A stretch of DNA of 64,000 nucleotides from Terrabacter sp. Root181 (GTDB lineage Bacteria; Actinomycetota; Actinomycetes; Actinomycetales; Dermatophilaceae). The DNA lies in the NCBI RefSeq assembly GCF_001428505.1, contig NZ_LMHU01000006.1, forward strand, positions 712 to 64,711, in the 5' to 3' direction. The position numbers and the translations under genes were made by a program. Positions 18,101 through 25,694 of this stretch are shown here, one piece after another (positions within the stretch are counted from its first letter, which is position 1; each line of letters starts with the position of its first letter). Below the pieces are notes generated by a model, which made no database searches, was not told the DNA's origin, and was given only the letters and a program-made list of their open reading frames with translations.

Positions 18101-19158
18101 GTCTCGCCCGTCGCGACCGGACGATCGTCGGGGCCGACGACGGCGAGGTCCCAGCCGTCGAGGGGTAGGCCGATCCGGATCGGGGTCGTACCGTCGAGCC
18201 GGGCTCCGCACGCGACGACGGTCGCCTCGGTCGGACCGTAGGTGTTCCACACCTCGCGGTCAGGCGCGACGAGCCGCTCGGCGAGCTCGGGCGGGCACGC
18301 CTCGCCGCCGAAGATCAGCAGGCGCACCGGCTCGAGCGCCTCGGCGGGCCAGAGCGCCGCGAGCGTCGGGACGGTGGAGACGACCGTGACGTCCTGGGCC
18401 ACGAGCCACGGCCCGAGATCCATGCCGGTGCGCACCAGGCTCCGGGGGGCCGGGACCAGGCATGCCCCGTGGCCCCACGCGAGCCACATCTCCTCGCAGG
18501 AGGCGTCGAAGGCCACCGAGAGCCCGGCAAGCACCCGGTCACCGGGCCCGATCGGACTGTCCTGCAAGAACATCCGGGCCTCCGCGTCGACAAAAGCGGC
18601 TGCCGAACGGTGCGAGACGGCAACGCCCTTGGGCACGCCGGTCGACCCGGAGGTGAAGATCACCCACGCGTCGTCGTCCACCCGCACGTCCGGCAGGGGA
18701 GTGGGCTGGTGGCGACCCTCGCGCGCCCCGCGCGGTGCGGGTCGGCGTACGGTCCTCACGGACGACGAGCCCGACGAGGGCACCGAGATCTGGCGACGGG
18801 CCCCGACGACGGCTGCCACGGCGGCCTCGGAGAAGACGAGGTCGGCTCGCTCCTGCGGGTCGTCGACGTCGACGGGGACGTAGGCCGCTCCCGCGTGGAG
18901 GATGCCGAGCACGGCGACGTAGAGGTCGGTCGTCCCCGAGGGCACCCGGACGCCGACCCGGTCGCCACGGCGTACGCCCGCAGCCTTGAGCTCCTTGGCC
19001 ATCCGCCGCGCCTGCTCGGTCAGCTCGGTATAGGTCAGGACGGTCACCGTGTCGTCGAGCGCCGGCGCGTCGGGGTGGCACGCGGTGACGTCGGCGAGCA
19101 CGTCGACGAGCGTCCGGGGCGTGGCGGCGCGGTCGCCGGCCAGCAGGGGGTCCACCAC
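15121..19158 (-). CDS. Pls/PosA-type membrane nonribosomal peptide synthetase (poly-amino-acid synthetase)
   Basis: 1345 residues. Adenylation domain 1-510 with FTSGSTGVPKG (168-178), NTYGPTEATV (305-314), YRSGDL (388-393), GRADEQVKLGGRRIELGE (405-422) and TSGKVDR (502-508). Carrier domain 525-600 with DFFDHGGGSL, Ser559 being the phosphopantetheine site. Then pairs of membrane helices alternate with three hexapeptide-repeat (left-handed beta-helix) domains at about 735-830, 1000-1060 and 1220-1300. This A-T-six-TM-three-C layout is that of epsilon-poly-L-lysine synthetase and its poly-amino-acid relatives. Hand-read code is D-A-E-T-I-G-T-V-V-K, lysine-like. It starts at GTG with GAGGAG five bases before, and its end overlaps the M1 gene. 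Confidence 0.92.
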   Translation of the reverse strand: MVDPLLAGDRAATPRTLVDVLADVTACHPDAPALDDTVTVLTYTELTEQARRMAKELKAAGVRRGDRVGVRVPSGTTDLYVAVLGILHAGAAYVPVDVDDPQERADLVFSEAAVAAVVGARRQISVPSSGSSSVRTVRRPAPRGAREGRHQPTPLPDVRVDDDAWVIFTSGSTGVPKGVAVSHRSAAAFVDAEARMFLQDSPIGPGDRVLAGLSVAFDASCEEMWLAWGHGACLVPAPRSLVRTGMDLGPWLVAQDVTVVSTVPTLAALWPAEALEPVRLLIFGGEACPPELAERLVAPDREVWNTYGPTEATVVACGARLDGTTPIRIGLPLDGWDLAVVGPDDRPVATGETGQLIIGGVGLARYLDPAKDAEKYAPMPTLGWTRAYRSGDLVVNDPEGLVFVGRADEQVKLGGRRIELGEVDAALQSLPGVSGAAAAVKTTSAGSQVLVGYVVPEQRGQVDPHVIPGDFDRTAALARLHEELPSALVPVLAVVEALPTRTSGKVDRAALPWPLPGTADDGPSDLAGTAAWLAEHWTAVLGTEVRSVEADFFDHGGGSLSSARLVSLLRERYPTVTVADIHTHPRLGAQAELLETMDTADGSRIERTVRRIPRRTQLVQTAVSLVLLTVKGLQWLVGLATLTELLRLADLADWSQPVSWWALAFGWLLFITPLGRMGLSAVAARTLLAGVQPGSYPRGGSVQMRLWAAERFADAMGAITMAGAPWIIYYARMLGASVGTGVDLHSVPPVTGMLTIGSGASIEPEVDLSGYWIDGDVVHVGLVHIGREAVIGARSTIGPDVHIGRGVVVEAGSTVLRSVRPGRVVAGSPAQRVSDSSHAGWPATRPPNAPAWLAVYGLSGVLLSVLPFLALVPGVFLVGGAVARATGSREAVVTAYAAVPVLTVLGVVSLAAITIVLVRLLGTGLREGYYPVRGRVGWQVWATERLLDQARTLLFPVYASLVTPMWLRALGARVGRDVEASTVLLLPSMTSVADGAFLADDTMVASYELAHGWVHIAPAKIGKRAFLGNSGMTAPGRRVPKHGLVAVLSAAPQKSKAGSSWLGSPPVRLRRPPQGSDDERTFAPPLRLKVVRGLVELCRIIPVMVTVAIGVSVLVALQWLVDLVGLAGAAALGGVVLAAAGALAAAVTTLAKWVVVGRIGAVEHPLWSSFVWRNEVVDTFVEMVAGPWFAWTATGTPAINVWLRSLGARIGHGVWCETYWLPEADLVTLGDGVTVNRGCVLQTHLFHDRIMSMDTVTLEDGATLGPNGVILPAASIGSAATVGPGSLVLRGEAVPSGTRWTGNPIAPWSGVASRPASASASGPASGPASGPAAGPASGDLEVGAR
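15145..15225 (-). repeat. Low-complexity Ala/Ser/Gly/Pro tail of the synthetase
   Basis: GC-rich imperfect tandem repeats based on GGCCCGG(A/C)(A/C)GC that encode a GPASG-type tail at the extreme C-terminus of the synthetase. The length probably varies between strains, and the stretch is prone to assembly error. Confidence 0.6.
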
Positions 19159-19364
19159 GCGCGCTCCTCGTCAGGGTCGCCGCGGACGCGTCGACCACAC
19201 TGCCGAACCTAACGCTGCCGGGTGAACGATGGGTGCAGGTTCGACGACGTCGGCGCGTATGTGGCGGTGGCCGGCGAGCGGGGAAGGATGTCATCCCGAT
19301 CGGGTGAGCAACCCTCTGGTGACGCAGACCTAGCATGGGGGCGCGCTACCCAAGGGAGACAGCC

Positions 19365-20501
19365 ATGAGCCCCGTCGACGTGCAGCCACCATCGCCGTTC
19401 ACCGTGGACGACTACCTGGCGCGTGGGCGACGCGTCGTGGCAGCCGCTGCAGAGGCCGGCCTCGCCGGCGTCCTCGTGACCCCCGGACCCGACCTCGTCT
19501 GGCTCACGGGCTACCAGCCCACGGCGATCACCGAACGGCTCACGGTGCTCGTGCTCGCGCCCGACCAGGAGCCGACGCTGCTGGTCCCGGCCCTCGAACG
19601 GCCCGACGCCGAGGCGGCCGAGGGGGTGCGCGGCATGAGGGTGCTGGACTGGGCCGACGCCACCGACCCCTACCGAGCCGCCACGCCGTTGCTGCGAGCA
19701 GACGGCACGTACGGCGTCTCCGACTCGGCATGGGCCCTGCACCTGCTCGGTCTCCAGGGTGCCCTGCCACGCACGACGTACCGGTCACTCACCCATGGGC
19801 TGCCGATGATGCGGGCGGTCAAGGGAGCCGACGAGCTGGCGCGGCTCACGGTGGCGGGTGCTGCGGCCGACGCGGCCTACGGGGAGATCGTCAAGGTCCG
19901 CTTCGCCGGACGCCGAGAGACCGAGGTGGCCGCAGACCTTGCCGGGCTGCTGCGTCACTTCGGGCACGAGCAGGTCGACTTCACGGTGGTGGGGTCAGGT
20001 CCCAACGGTGCCAACCCGCACCACGAGGCCGGCGAACGCGTGATCCAGCAGGGCGACGCGGTCGTCCTGGACTTCGGCGGCCTGATGTTCGGCTACGGGT
20101 CCGACACCACCCGCACGGTGTGCGTGGGGGAGCCGACCCAGCAGATCCGCGACGTCCACGAGATCGTGCGGCTCGCGCAGGAGGCCGGTGTCGCCGCGGC
20201 CCTCCCGGGCGCGAGGTGCCAGGACGTCGACCGCGCGGCGCGAGCCGTCATCACGGGCGCGGGCTACGGCAAGGAGTTCATCCACCGGACCGGTCACGGC
20301 ATCGGGGTGACGACCCACGAGCCCCCCTACATGGTCGAGGGCGAGGAACAGCCCCTCGTGCCGGGGATGTGCTTCTCGGTCGAGCCCGGGATCTACCTCG
20401 CCGGACGCTTCGGGGTGCGCATCGAGGACATCGTGACCGTGACCGAGACGGGCGCCCTGCGACTCAACAACACCGACCACGGGCTCGCCGTCGTCGAGTG
20501 A
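19365..20501 (+). CDS. M24 family Xaa-Pro peptidase
   Basis: 378 residues. N-terminal creatinase-like domain to about 150, then the pita-bread catalytic domain with all five metal ligands visible: Asp in VVLDFGGL and in GSDTTRT, His in TGHGIG, Glu in SVEPGIYL and in VRIED. Such cytoplasmic enzymes cut an N-terminal residue before proline. AAGGGAGA stands five bases before the ATG. It opens a plus-strand peptidase/permease operon and is divergent from the poly-amino-acid synthetase (206 bases between), so the two may share control. Confidence 0.93.
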   Translation: MSPVDVQPPSPFTVDDYLARGRRVVAAAAEAGLAGVLVTPGPDLVWLTGYQPTAITERLTVLVLAPDQEPTLLVPALERPDAEAAEGVRGMRVLDWADATDPYRAATPLLRADGTYGVSDSAWALHLLGLQGALPRTTYRSLTHGLPMMRAVKGADELARLTVAGAAADAAYGEIVKVRFAGRRETEVAADLAGLLRHFGHEQVDFTVVGSGPNGANPHHEAGERVIQQGDAVVLDFGGLMFGYGSDTTRTVCVGEPTQQIRDVHEIVRLAQEAGVAAALPGARCQDVDRAARAVITGAGYGKEFIHRTGHGIGVTTHEPPYMVEGEEQPLVPGMCFSVEPGIYLAGRFGVRIEDIVTVTETGALRLNNTDHGLAVVE

Positions 20502-20537
20502 GGTCTGACCCGGTATCAACCCAAAGGAGTGAGGCCC

Positions 20538-20618
20538 GTGGACGACTTCGCGCAGGAATCTGGAGGTACGTGCAGGGATCTCAGGAGTGGACGGTGGTCG
20601 GCATGGAGATGGGCGTGA
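20538..20618 (+). CDS. Possible 26-residue leader peptide
   Basis: GTG start with a strong AAAGGAG eight bases before it. The peptide ends RWSAWRWA, with three Trp in the last seven residues, and uses codons that are rare here (AGG twice, AGA, TCT, AGT). It lies between the M24 gene and the permease. It could be a regulatory leader or a chance frame; no attenuator hairpin was identified. Confidence 0.3.
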   Translation: MDDFAQESGGTCRDLRSGRWSAWRWA

Positions 20619-20707
20619 GGGCGTACGGAGGCAACACGCGAACGATGCACGAGCGCGGCTCGGGCGCAGGACTGCTCACCACGACCAGGCCGGGGGTGCG
20701 GTCATGA
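20594..20707 (+). CDS. Possible 37-residue peptide overlapping the permease start
   Basis: GTG start with AGGAG six bases upstream; an ATG three codons later is also possible. The frame ends in the ATGA that starts the permease gene, which would couple their translation. The peptide (containing RAYGGNTRTMHERG) has no membrane segment or known motif. Small size and lack of similarity keep confidence low. Confidence 0.3.
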   Translation: MVGMEMGVRAYGGNTRTMHERGSGAGLLTTTRPGVRS

Positions 20708-22167
20708 GTGCCATGGACGCGTCGGCCGACGAGCCCGTCGCCGCCACCACGAGGCGCACCAGGGCACCGGCCACGGCCTACATCTCGTGGATCGCCCTGG
20801 CCATGATGACGACCAGCTCCGTCGCCAGCCTCCGGGCGGCCCCGACGATGGCGGTGTACGGCCTGGCGTGCGTCTTCCTGTACATCGTCCCGGCGATCGT
20901 CTTCCTGATCCCGACCTCCCTGGTCTCGGCGGAGCTCGCCTCCGGGTGGGACGGTGGCGTCTACAACTGGGTGGCCCGCGGCATCTCCAAGCCGATGGGG
21001 TTCCTCGCCGTGTGGTGCCAGTTCGCCATGACGATCTTCTACTACCCCAGCCTGCTGGGCTTCGTCGCGAGCACCTTGGCCTACGTCATCAACCCGGCGC
21101 TCGCGTCCAACGGCGTGTGGACCGCCTTGGTCATCGTCGTCGTGTACTGGTCCGCCGTGTGGGTGTCGTCGCGTGGGACCAAGGGCGTCTCCGGCCTCGC
21201 GAGTGCCGGGCTCATCATCGGGACGCTGATCCCAGGGGTTGTCCTCGTCACGTTGGGCGCCGTCTTCCTGGGTCAGGGCAACCCGTCCGCCGCCCCGATG
21301 ACCGCGGACAACCTGCTGCCCGTCTGGGCGGGACTCTCCAGCCTCGTGCTCATCGTCAACAACTTCCTGTCGTACTCCGGCATGGAGATGAACGCCGTGC
21401 ACGTCGGTTCGCTGAAGAACCCGGCCAAGGAGTTCCCGAAGTCGATGTTCCTCGCGATGGGGCTGGTGCTGACGATCTTCATCCTCCCGGCCCTGGCGAT
21501 CAGCTGGATCGTGCCCGCCGAGGAGCTGTCGCTCACGGCCGGGGTCATGCAGGCCTTCGACGCGGTCTTCGCCAACTTCGGCGCACAGTGGCTGACCCCG
21601 ATCGTCGGGATCATGCTGGTGACCGCGTCGCTCGGCGGCATGCTCACCTGGCTCGCCGGCCCGTCGAAGGGTCTGCTGCTCATCTCGCGCCAGGAGGGCT
21701 ACCTGCCACCGGTGCTGCAGAAGCTGAACAAGAACGGCGTCCAGCAGAACATCCTCGTCGCCCAGGGCATCATCACGACGATCATCGGGCTCGGCTACGC
21801 CCTGATCCCGAACGTGTCGAGCGCCTACTGGATCTTCTCGGTCATCACGACGCAGGTCTACCTCATCATGTACCTGCTGATGTTCGTGGCCGCGGTTCGC
21901 CTGCGGCGCAACGACCCGGACCACGCGCGCGGCTACCGCGCGCCGATGCTCGGGGCGCTCTGCGGCATCGGTTTCGCCGCCTCGCTCGCGGCGCTGCTCA
22001 TCGGGTTCGTCCCGCCCTCGCAGTTCGGATCGGGCAGTCCCGCAACGTATCTCGTGATCGTCGCGGCTGGCGCGCTCGGCCTCGGTCTGCTCGTCCCGTT
22101 CCTCTTCTACAAGATGCGCAAGCCGTCATGGAAGCAGCCTGAAGGGGCGGAGGTGAGCTCGTCATGA
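20704..22167 (+). CDS. APC family amino acid permease
   Basis: 487 residues with about 12 hydrophobic segments. The layout and motifs fit the glutamate:GABA antiporter-like branch of the amino acid-polyamine-organocation family: MTTSSVASLRAAPTMAVYGLACVFLYIVPAIVFLIPTSLVSAELASGWDGGVYNWV near the start, and SYSGMEMNAVHVGSLKNPAKEFPKSMF in the middle. It probably moves an amino acid or amine across the inner membrane; the exact substrate is not readable. The gene overlaps the next by ATGA and lies in an operon with two peptidases, which suggests uptake or exchange of peptide-derived amino acids. Confidence 0.9.
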   Translation: MSAMDASADEPVAATTRRTRAPATAYISWIALAMMTTSSVASLRAAPTMAVYGLACVFLYIVPAIVFLIPTSLVSAELASGWDGGVYNWVARGISKPMGFLAVWCQFAMTIFYYPSLLGFVASTLAYVINPALASNGVWTALVIVVVYWSAVWVSSRGTKGVSGLASAGLIIGTLIPGVVLVTLGAVFLGQGNPSAAPMTADNLLPVWAGLSSLVLIVNNFLSYSGMEMNAVHVGSLKNPAKEFPKSMFLAMGLVLTIFILPALAISWIVPAEELSLTAGVMQAFDAVFANFGAQWLTPIVGIMLVTASLGGMLTWLAGPSKGLLLISRQEGYLPPVLQKLNKNGVQQNILVAQGIITTIIGLGYALIPNVSSAYWIFSVITTQVYLIMYLLMFVAAVRLRRNDPDHARGYRAPMLGALCGIGFAASLAALLIGFVPPSQFGSGSPATYLVIVAAGALGLGLLVPFLFYKMRKPSWKQPEGAEVSSS

Positions 22168-22607
22168 ACATCACGGAGAGCGCCACGTACCAGCAGAACC
22201 GGACGACCTACATCGTCGCCGGCATCGCGGTCGTGGCCCTGACGGTCATCGCCCTGCTGACCTTCCACTCGGGCAAGACGTCCCAGCAGGCCGACCAGAA
22301 GGCCACGCAGCTCATCGCGGCCCTCACGGCTGCCGGAGCCCGTGCGCCGAGCAAGGACCAGGTCGTGCGGCTCCTCGGGGACGACGGTGGTGCGGTGTGC
22401 GACGACCCGAACGGGTCCTTGCGCAAGGGCGTCCTCCTCGGCCAGCTCATGAACGGCGCGGCCGGTCCGGGGATGCGACCGATCATCTCGGACAACCGGG
22501 TGGTCAAGGGACAGCTCCTCGTCCTCAAGATCTACTGCCCCGACGAGGTGCCGAGCTTCCAGGAGTTCGTCGGCAGTCTCGAGCTCTCCGACACGGTGAA
22601 GGGCTGA
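22164..22607 (+). CDS. Small membrane-anchored protein of unknown function
   Basis: 147 residues. One hydrophobic segment (TYIVAGIAVVALTVIALLTF, about residues 15-34) anchors a soluble domain that is probably outside. The soluble part has two cysteines (AVCDDP and IYCPDE) that could form a disulfide. I do not recognise a family. It starts within the stop of the permease gene and ends six bases before the M20 gene, so it is firmly part of the operon. A transporter accessory role is a guess. The lipoprotein at 31214-31636 holds a comparable place in the other peptidase operon but is not visibly similar. Confidence 0.75.
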   Translation: MNITESATYQQNRTTYIVAGIAVVALTVIALLTFHSGKTSQQADQKATQLIAALTAAGARAPSKDQVVRLLGDDGGAVCDDPNGSLRKGVLLGQLMNGAAGPGMRPIISDNRVVKGQLLVLKIYCPDEVPSFQEFVGSLELSDTVKG

Positions 22608-22613
22608 CGACTC

Positions 22614-23960
22614 GTGGAGCTGCGTGAGCGTGTTGCCGGGCTGATGGGACAGGCCCGATCGGACCTCGCCGAGCTCGTGTCGATCCCGTCCGTCGCCGAC
22701 CCGCGGCAGTACCCGCCGGAGGAGTGCGCCCGGGCGGCCCAGTGGGTCCTCGACGCCTTCGCTGCGGTCGGCTTCGCCGACGCGCACCTGGCCGAGACCT
22801 CGGACGGGAGCCAGGCGGTCGTGGGGTCACGGCCGTGCGCAGACCCCGACGCCGTCACGGTCCTGCTGTACGCCCACTACGACGTGCAGCCACCCCTGGA
22901 CGAGGACGCGTGGCGCACCCCGCCGTTCGAGCTGACCGAGGTCGACGGCCGGTGGTACGGCCGCGGCACGGCAGACTGCAAGGGCAACATCGTCATGCAC
23001 CTGACCGCCCTTCGGGCGCTCGGCGACGACGTGCCGGTCAACCTCAAGCTCGTCGTCGAGGGCTCGGAGGAGCAGGGGACCGGTGGCCTCGAGGACTTCG
23101 TGCCCAAGCACGCGGACCTGCTCCGCGCCGACGCCGTCCTCGTCTGTGACACGGGCAACGCAGCGGTCGGACGACCGGCTGCCACGGTGAGCCTGCGCGG
23201 CATGGTCAACGTCGTCGTCACCGTCGAGGCACTTGCCTCGGAGGTCCATTCCGGCATGTTCGGCGGCGCCGCCCCGGACGCGCTCGCAGCGCTCGTCGCG
23301 ATGCTGGCGAGCCTGCGCGACGCCGAGGGCAACACGACGGTCTCCGGCCTCGACAACAGCCAGGAGTGGCCGGGGGCCACCTATCCCGAGGACCAGTTCC
23401 GCAGCGACGCCGGCGTCGTCGACGGGGCGTCGCTGCTCGGCAAGGGGAGCGTGTCCGACATGCTCTGGGCGCGGCCGTCGCTGACGATCCTCGGCATCGA
23501 CTGCCCGCCGGTCGTCGGGTCCGCGGCAGCCATCGTGCCCCGGGCTCGTGCCCGCCTCAACCTGCGCATCCCCCCGGGCACCGACCCGGCTGTGGCCGAG
23601 AAGGCGCTGACGGACCAGCTCGTCGCCGCTGCCCCCTGGGGCGTGCACGTGAGCGTCGAGACGGAGGCGACGGGATCGCCCTTCTCGGCCCAGACCGACG
23701 GACCCGCCTACCGCGCCATCGCGTCCGCGATGGAGGAGGCTTTCGGTACGCCGATGGTGGGCCTGGGCCAGGGCGGCTCGATCCCGCTGTGCAACGTCTT
23801 CGCCGAGACCTACCCGGGTGCCGAGCTCATCCTGATGGGCGTGGAGGAGCCGCTGGCCCTCATCCACGCCCCCAACGAGAGCGTGCACCCGCAGGAGATC
23901 GCGGACATGGCGCTGGCCGAGGCACTCTTCCTCCGACGGCTGACACGCTCCGACGCCTGA
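22614..23960 (+). CDS. M20 family dipeptidase
   Basis: 448 residues, typical of carnosinase/PepV-like dinuclear zinc dipeptidases. Metal and catalytic residues are in place: YAHYDVQPP, GRGTADCKG, VVEGSEEQGTGG and CDTGN, with the lid-domain EVHSGMFGG and the closing GQGGSIPL and HAPNESVHP. The start is GTG 22614, six bases after the previous gene. It is the last gene of the M24-permease operon, so dipeptides would be hydrolysed after uptake. It is a paralogue of the enzyme at 28422-29783. Confidence 0.93.
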   Translation: MELRERVAGLMGQARSDLAELVSIPSVADPRQYPPEECARAAQWVLDAFAAVGFADAHLAETSDGSQAVVGSRPCADPDAVTVLLYAHYDVQPPLDEDAWRTPPFELTEVDGRWYGRGTADCKGNIVMHLTALRALGDDVPVNLKLVVEGSEEQGTGGLEDFVPKHADLLRADAVLVCDTGNAAVGRPAATVSLRGMVNVVVTVEALASEVHSGMFGGAAPDALAALVAMLASLRDAEGNTTVSGLDNSQEWPGATYPEDQFRSDAGVVDGASLLGKGSVSDMLWARPSLTILGIDCPPVVGSAAAIVPRARARLNLRIPPGTDPAVAEKALTDQLVAAAPWGVHVSVETEATGSPFSAQTDGPAYRAIASAMEEAFGTPMVGLGQGGSIPLCNVFAETYPGAELILMGVEEPLALIHAPNESVHPQEIADMALAEALFLRRLTRSDA

Positions 23961-23972
23961 CTGGCTCTGAGC

Positions 23973-24000
23973 TCGCGAGGAGGGACTGAAAACCTCGCGA
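23973..24000. terminator. Hairpin between convergent genes
   Basis: Eight-base stem TCGCGAGG/CCTCGCGA with a 12-base loop, between the M20 gene and the convergent MFS gene. A run of four A at the loop end would read as T for the minus strand. Weak to moderate terminator. Confidence 0.5.
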
Positions 24001-24016
24001 CAAGGGACGTGCGTCC

Positions 24017-25570
24017 TCAGGCGCCCTTCACCGCAGCACCCGTGGCTGCGGTGCCGGTCGCCGTGGTGCGCAGGGTCATGGCGGTTGATGCCGCGGCGGC
24101 AGCCGAGTCGTGGATCGTGCCCTTGGCGGCCTGGTGGCGGCCCATCAGGACGGCCATCAGCACGCCGAGGAAGCTGAAGACGGCCATCACCCAGGACGCG
24201 GTCGCGAGGCCCGAGGCGAGGGCATCTCCCGCGGGCTGTCCCTCCGCCGTTCGGTCCGCGATGACGGCTCCGTAGATCGTCGCGGCCAGCGCGGTGGCGA
24301 CCGCCGCCCCGACGTAGCGCGCCATGTTCGACACCCCGGACGCAGACCCGACCTGCTTCTCCGGCACGCACGCGGTGGACGCCGATGACGCCGGCCCGTT
24401 CGACAGACCCATCCCCACCGCGACGGCCAACAGCGGCAGCAGGAAGGCACGGTAGGCCCAGTCGGCGTCGGCGAAGCCGAGGGCGGCGAAACCGACGGCT
24501 GTCAGGAGGAACCCGATGGCGACCACCTGGCGACCTCCGAGGCGCGCGGTGAGGCGCGGCACGAGGGCGGCGATGGCGACGAGGCCGACCGTGGCCGGCA
24601 GCGTCGCCAGGCCCGCCTGGAGGGTCGTGAAGCCGAGGGCAGCAGGGTCCTGGAAGTAGAGGCTGAGGAGGTACATCAGCGCGTTGATGGTGCCGGCACC
24701 GATGAGGATGGCGATCGTCGACCCGACGAGGACGCGGTTGCGCAGCAGACCGAGGTCCAGCATCGGGACGGCCACGCGTCGCTCCACGGCGACGAAGGCG
24801 AATCCTGAAGCGACACCGATGGCGACACAGGCGAGCGTCGCGACCGAGCCCCAGCCCCAGTCACCGCCCTTGCTCAGGGCGAGGATCAGCGGAGCGAGGG
24901 TCAGCGCGATGAGCAGCGACCCCGCGTAGTCGATCGACCGCGACCGGGTCGTGTCACGCGACTCCGAGACCTGACGGGCCGTGATGAAGATGCAGACGAT
25001 CGCGATCACGGCGTCGACCCAGAACAGTCCCTGCCAGCCCATCACCGACACCAGCACCCCACCCATAAGGGGGCCGGCAGCGGCCCCGACAGCGGCAGCG
25101 GCACCCCAGAGCGACACGGCACGCAGCTGCGCCTGGCCGTCGTTGGCCACGGACAGCAGGCTGAGGCCGCAGGCGAGGATGGTGGCCCCGGCCGCTCCCT
25201 GGATGACCCGGCCGGCGATGACGGCGCCGCCGGACGAGGAGAGCGCGATGAAGATGCAGGACACGACGAAGAGCATCAGGCCGAGCTGGAAGACGCGCTT
25301 GCGGCCGAAGACGTCACCGAGCGAGCCGGACGTCACGATGACAGCGGCACCCACGAGCGAGTAGCCCGTGACGGCCCACTGCAGCGTCGTGACGTCCATG
25401 CCGGTGTCGGCACTGATGGCCGGCAGGAGGATGCTGACCGCCGAGGTGTTGGCGTTCACCACGAAGGTCGACAGGCAGGTGGCGGCCAGCACCCCGCCCG
25501 CGCGAGCCGCGGCCTGCGCTGCTGCCTGCCCGGAACTCCCGGACCCGGCTGACGAACTCGTTCCGGCCAT
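24017..25570 (-). CDS. MFS transporter, DHA2 (14-TM) drug-exporter type
   Basis: 517 residues with about 14 membrane segments. Motif A is seen as GSLGDVFGRKRVFQLGL; motif C-like sequence AAVGAAAGPLMGGVLV marks an exporter. N-terminal and C-terminal tails are Ser/Ala/Gly/Thr-rich and disordered. GGAGGGAG lies seven bases before ATG 25570. Such proton-driven pumps export drugs, dyes or small peptides; no adjacent regulator tells which. It stands alone, divergent from the ThrE-like gene. Confidence 0.9.
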   Translation of the reverse strand: MAGTSSSAGSGSSGQAAAQAAARAGGVLAATCLSTFVVNANTSAVSILLPAISADTGMDVTTLQWAVTGYSLVGAAVIVTSGSLGDVFGRKRVFQLGLMLFVVSCIFIALSSSGGAVIAGRVIQGAAGATILACGLSLLSVANDGQAQLRAVSLWGAAAAVGAAAGPLMGGVLVSVMGWQGLFWVDAVIAIVCIFITARQVSESRDTTRSRSIDYAGSLLIALTLAPLILALSKGGDWGWGSVATLACVAIGVASGFAFVAVERRVAVPMLDLGLLRNRVLVGSTIAILIGAGTINALMYLLSLYFQDPAALGFTTLQAGLATLPATVGLVAIAALVPRLTARLGGRQVVAIGFLLTAVGFAALGFADADWAYRAFLLPLLAVAVGMGLSNGPASSASTACVPEKQVGSASGVSNMARYVGAAVATALAATIYGAVIADRTAEGQPAGDALASGLATASWVMAVFSFLGVLMAVLMGRHQAAKGTIHDSAAAAASTAMTLRTTATGTAATGAAVKGA

Positions 25571-25694
25571 GGTTGCGCTCCCTCCGCCAAGCACACGCGC
25601 CTGCCGCGCTCCTCGAATCTAGGACGCCCGCCGCGGGCGAGAGTCACCCGTGGAGGATGACTCTGACGACCGCTGCGGCTGTCACGCTGGTGAC

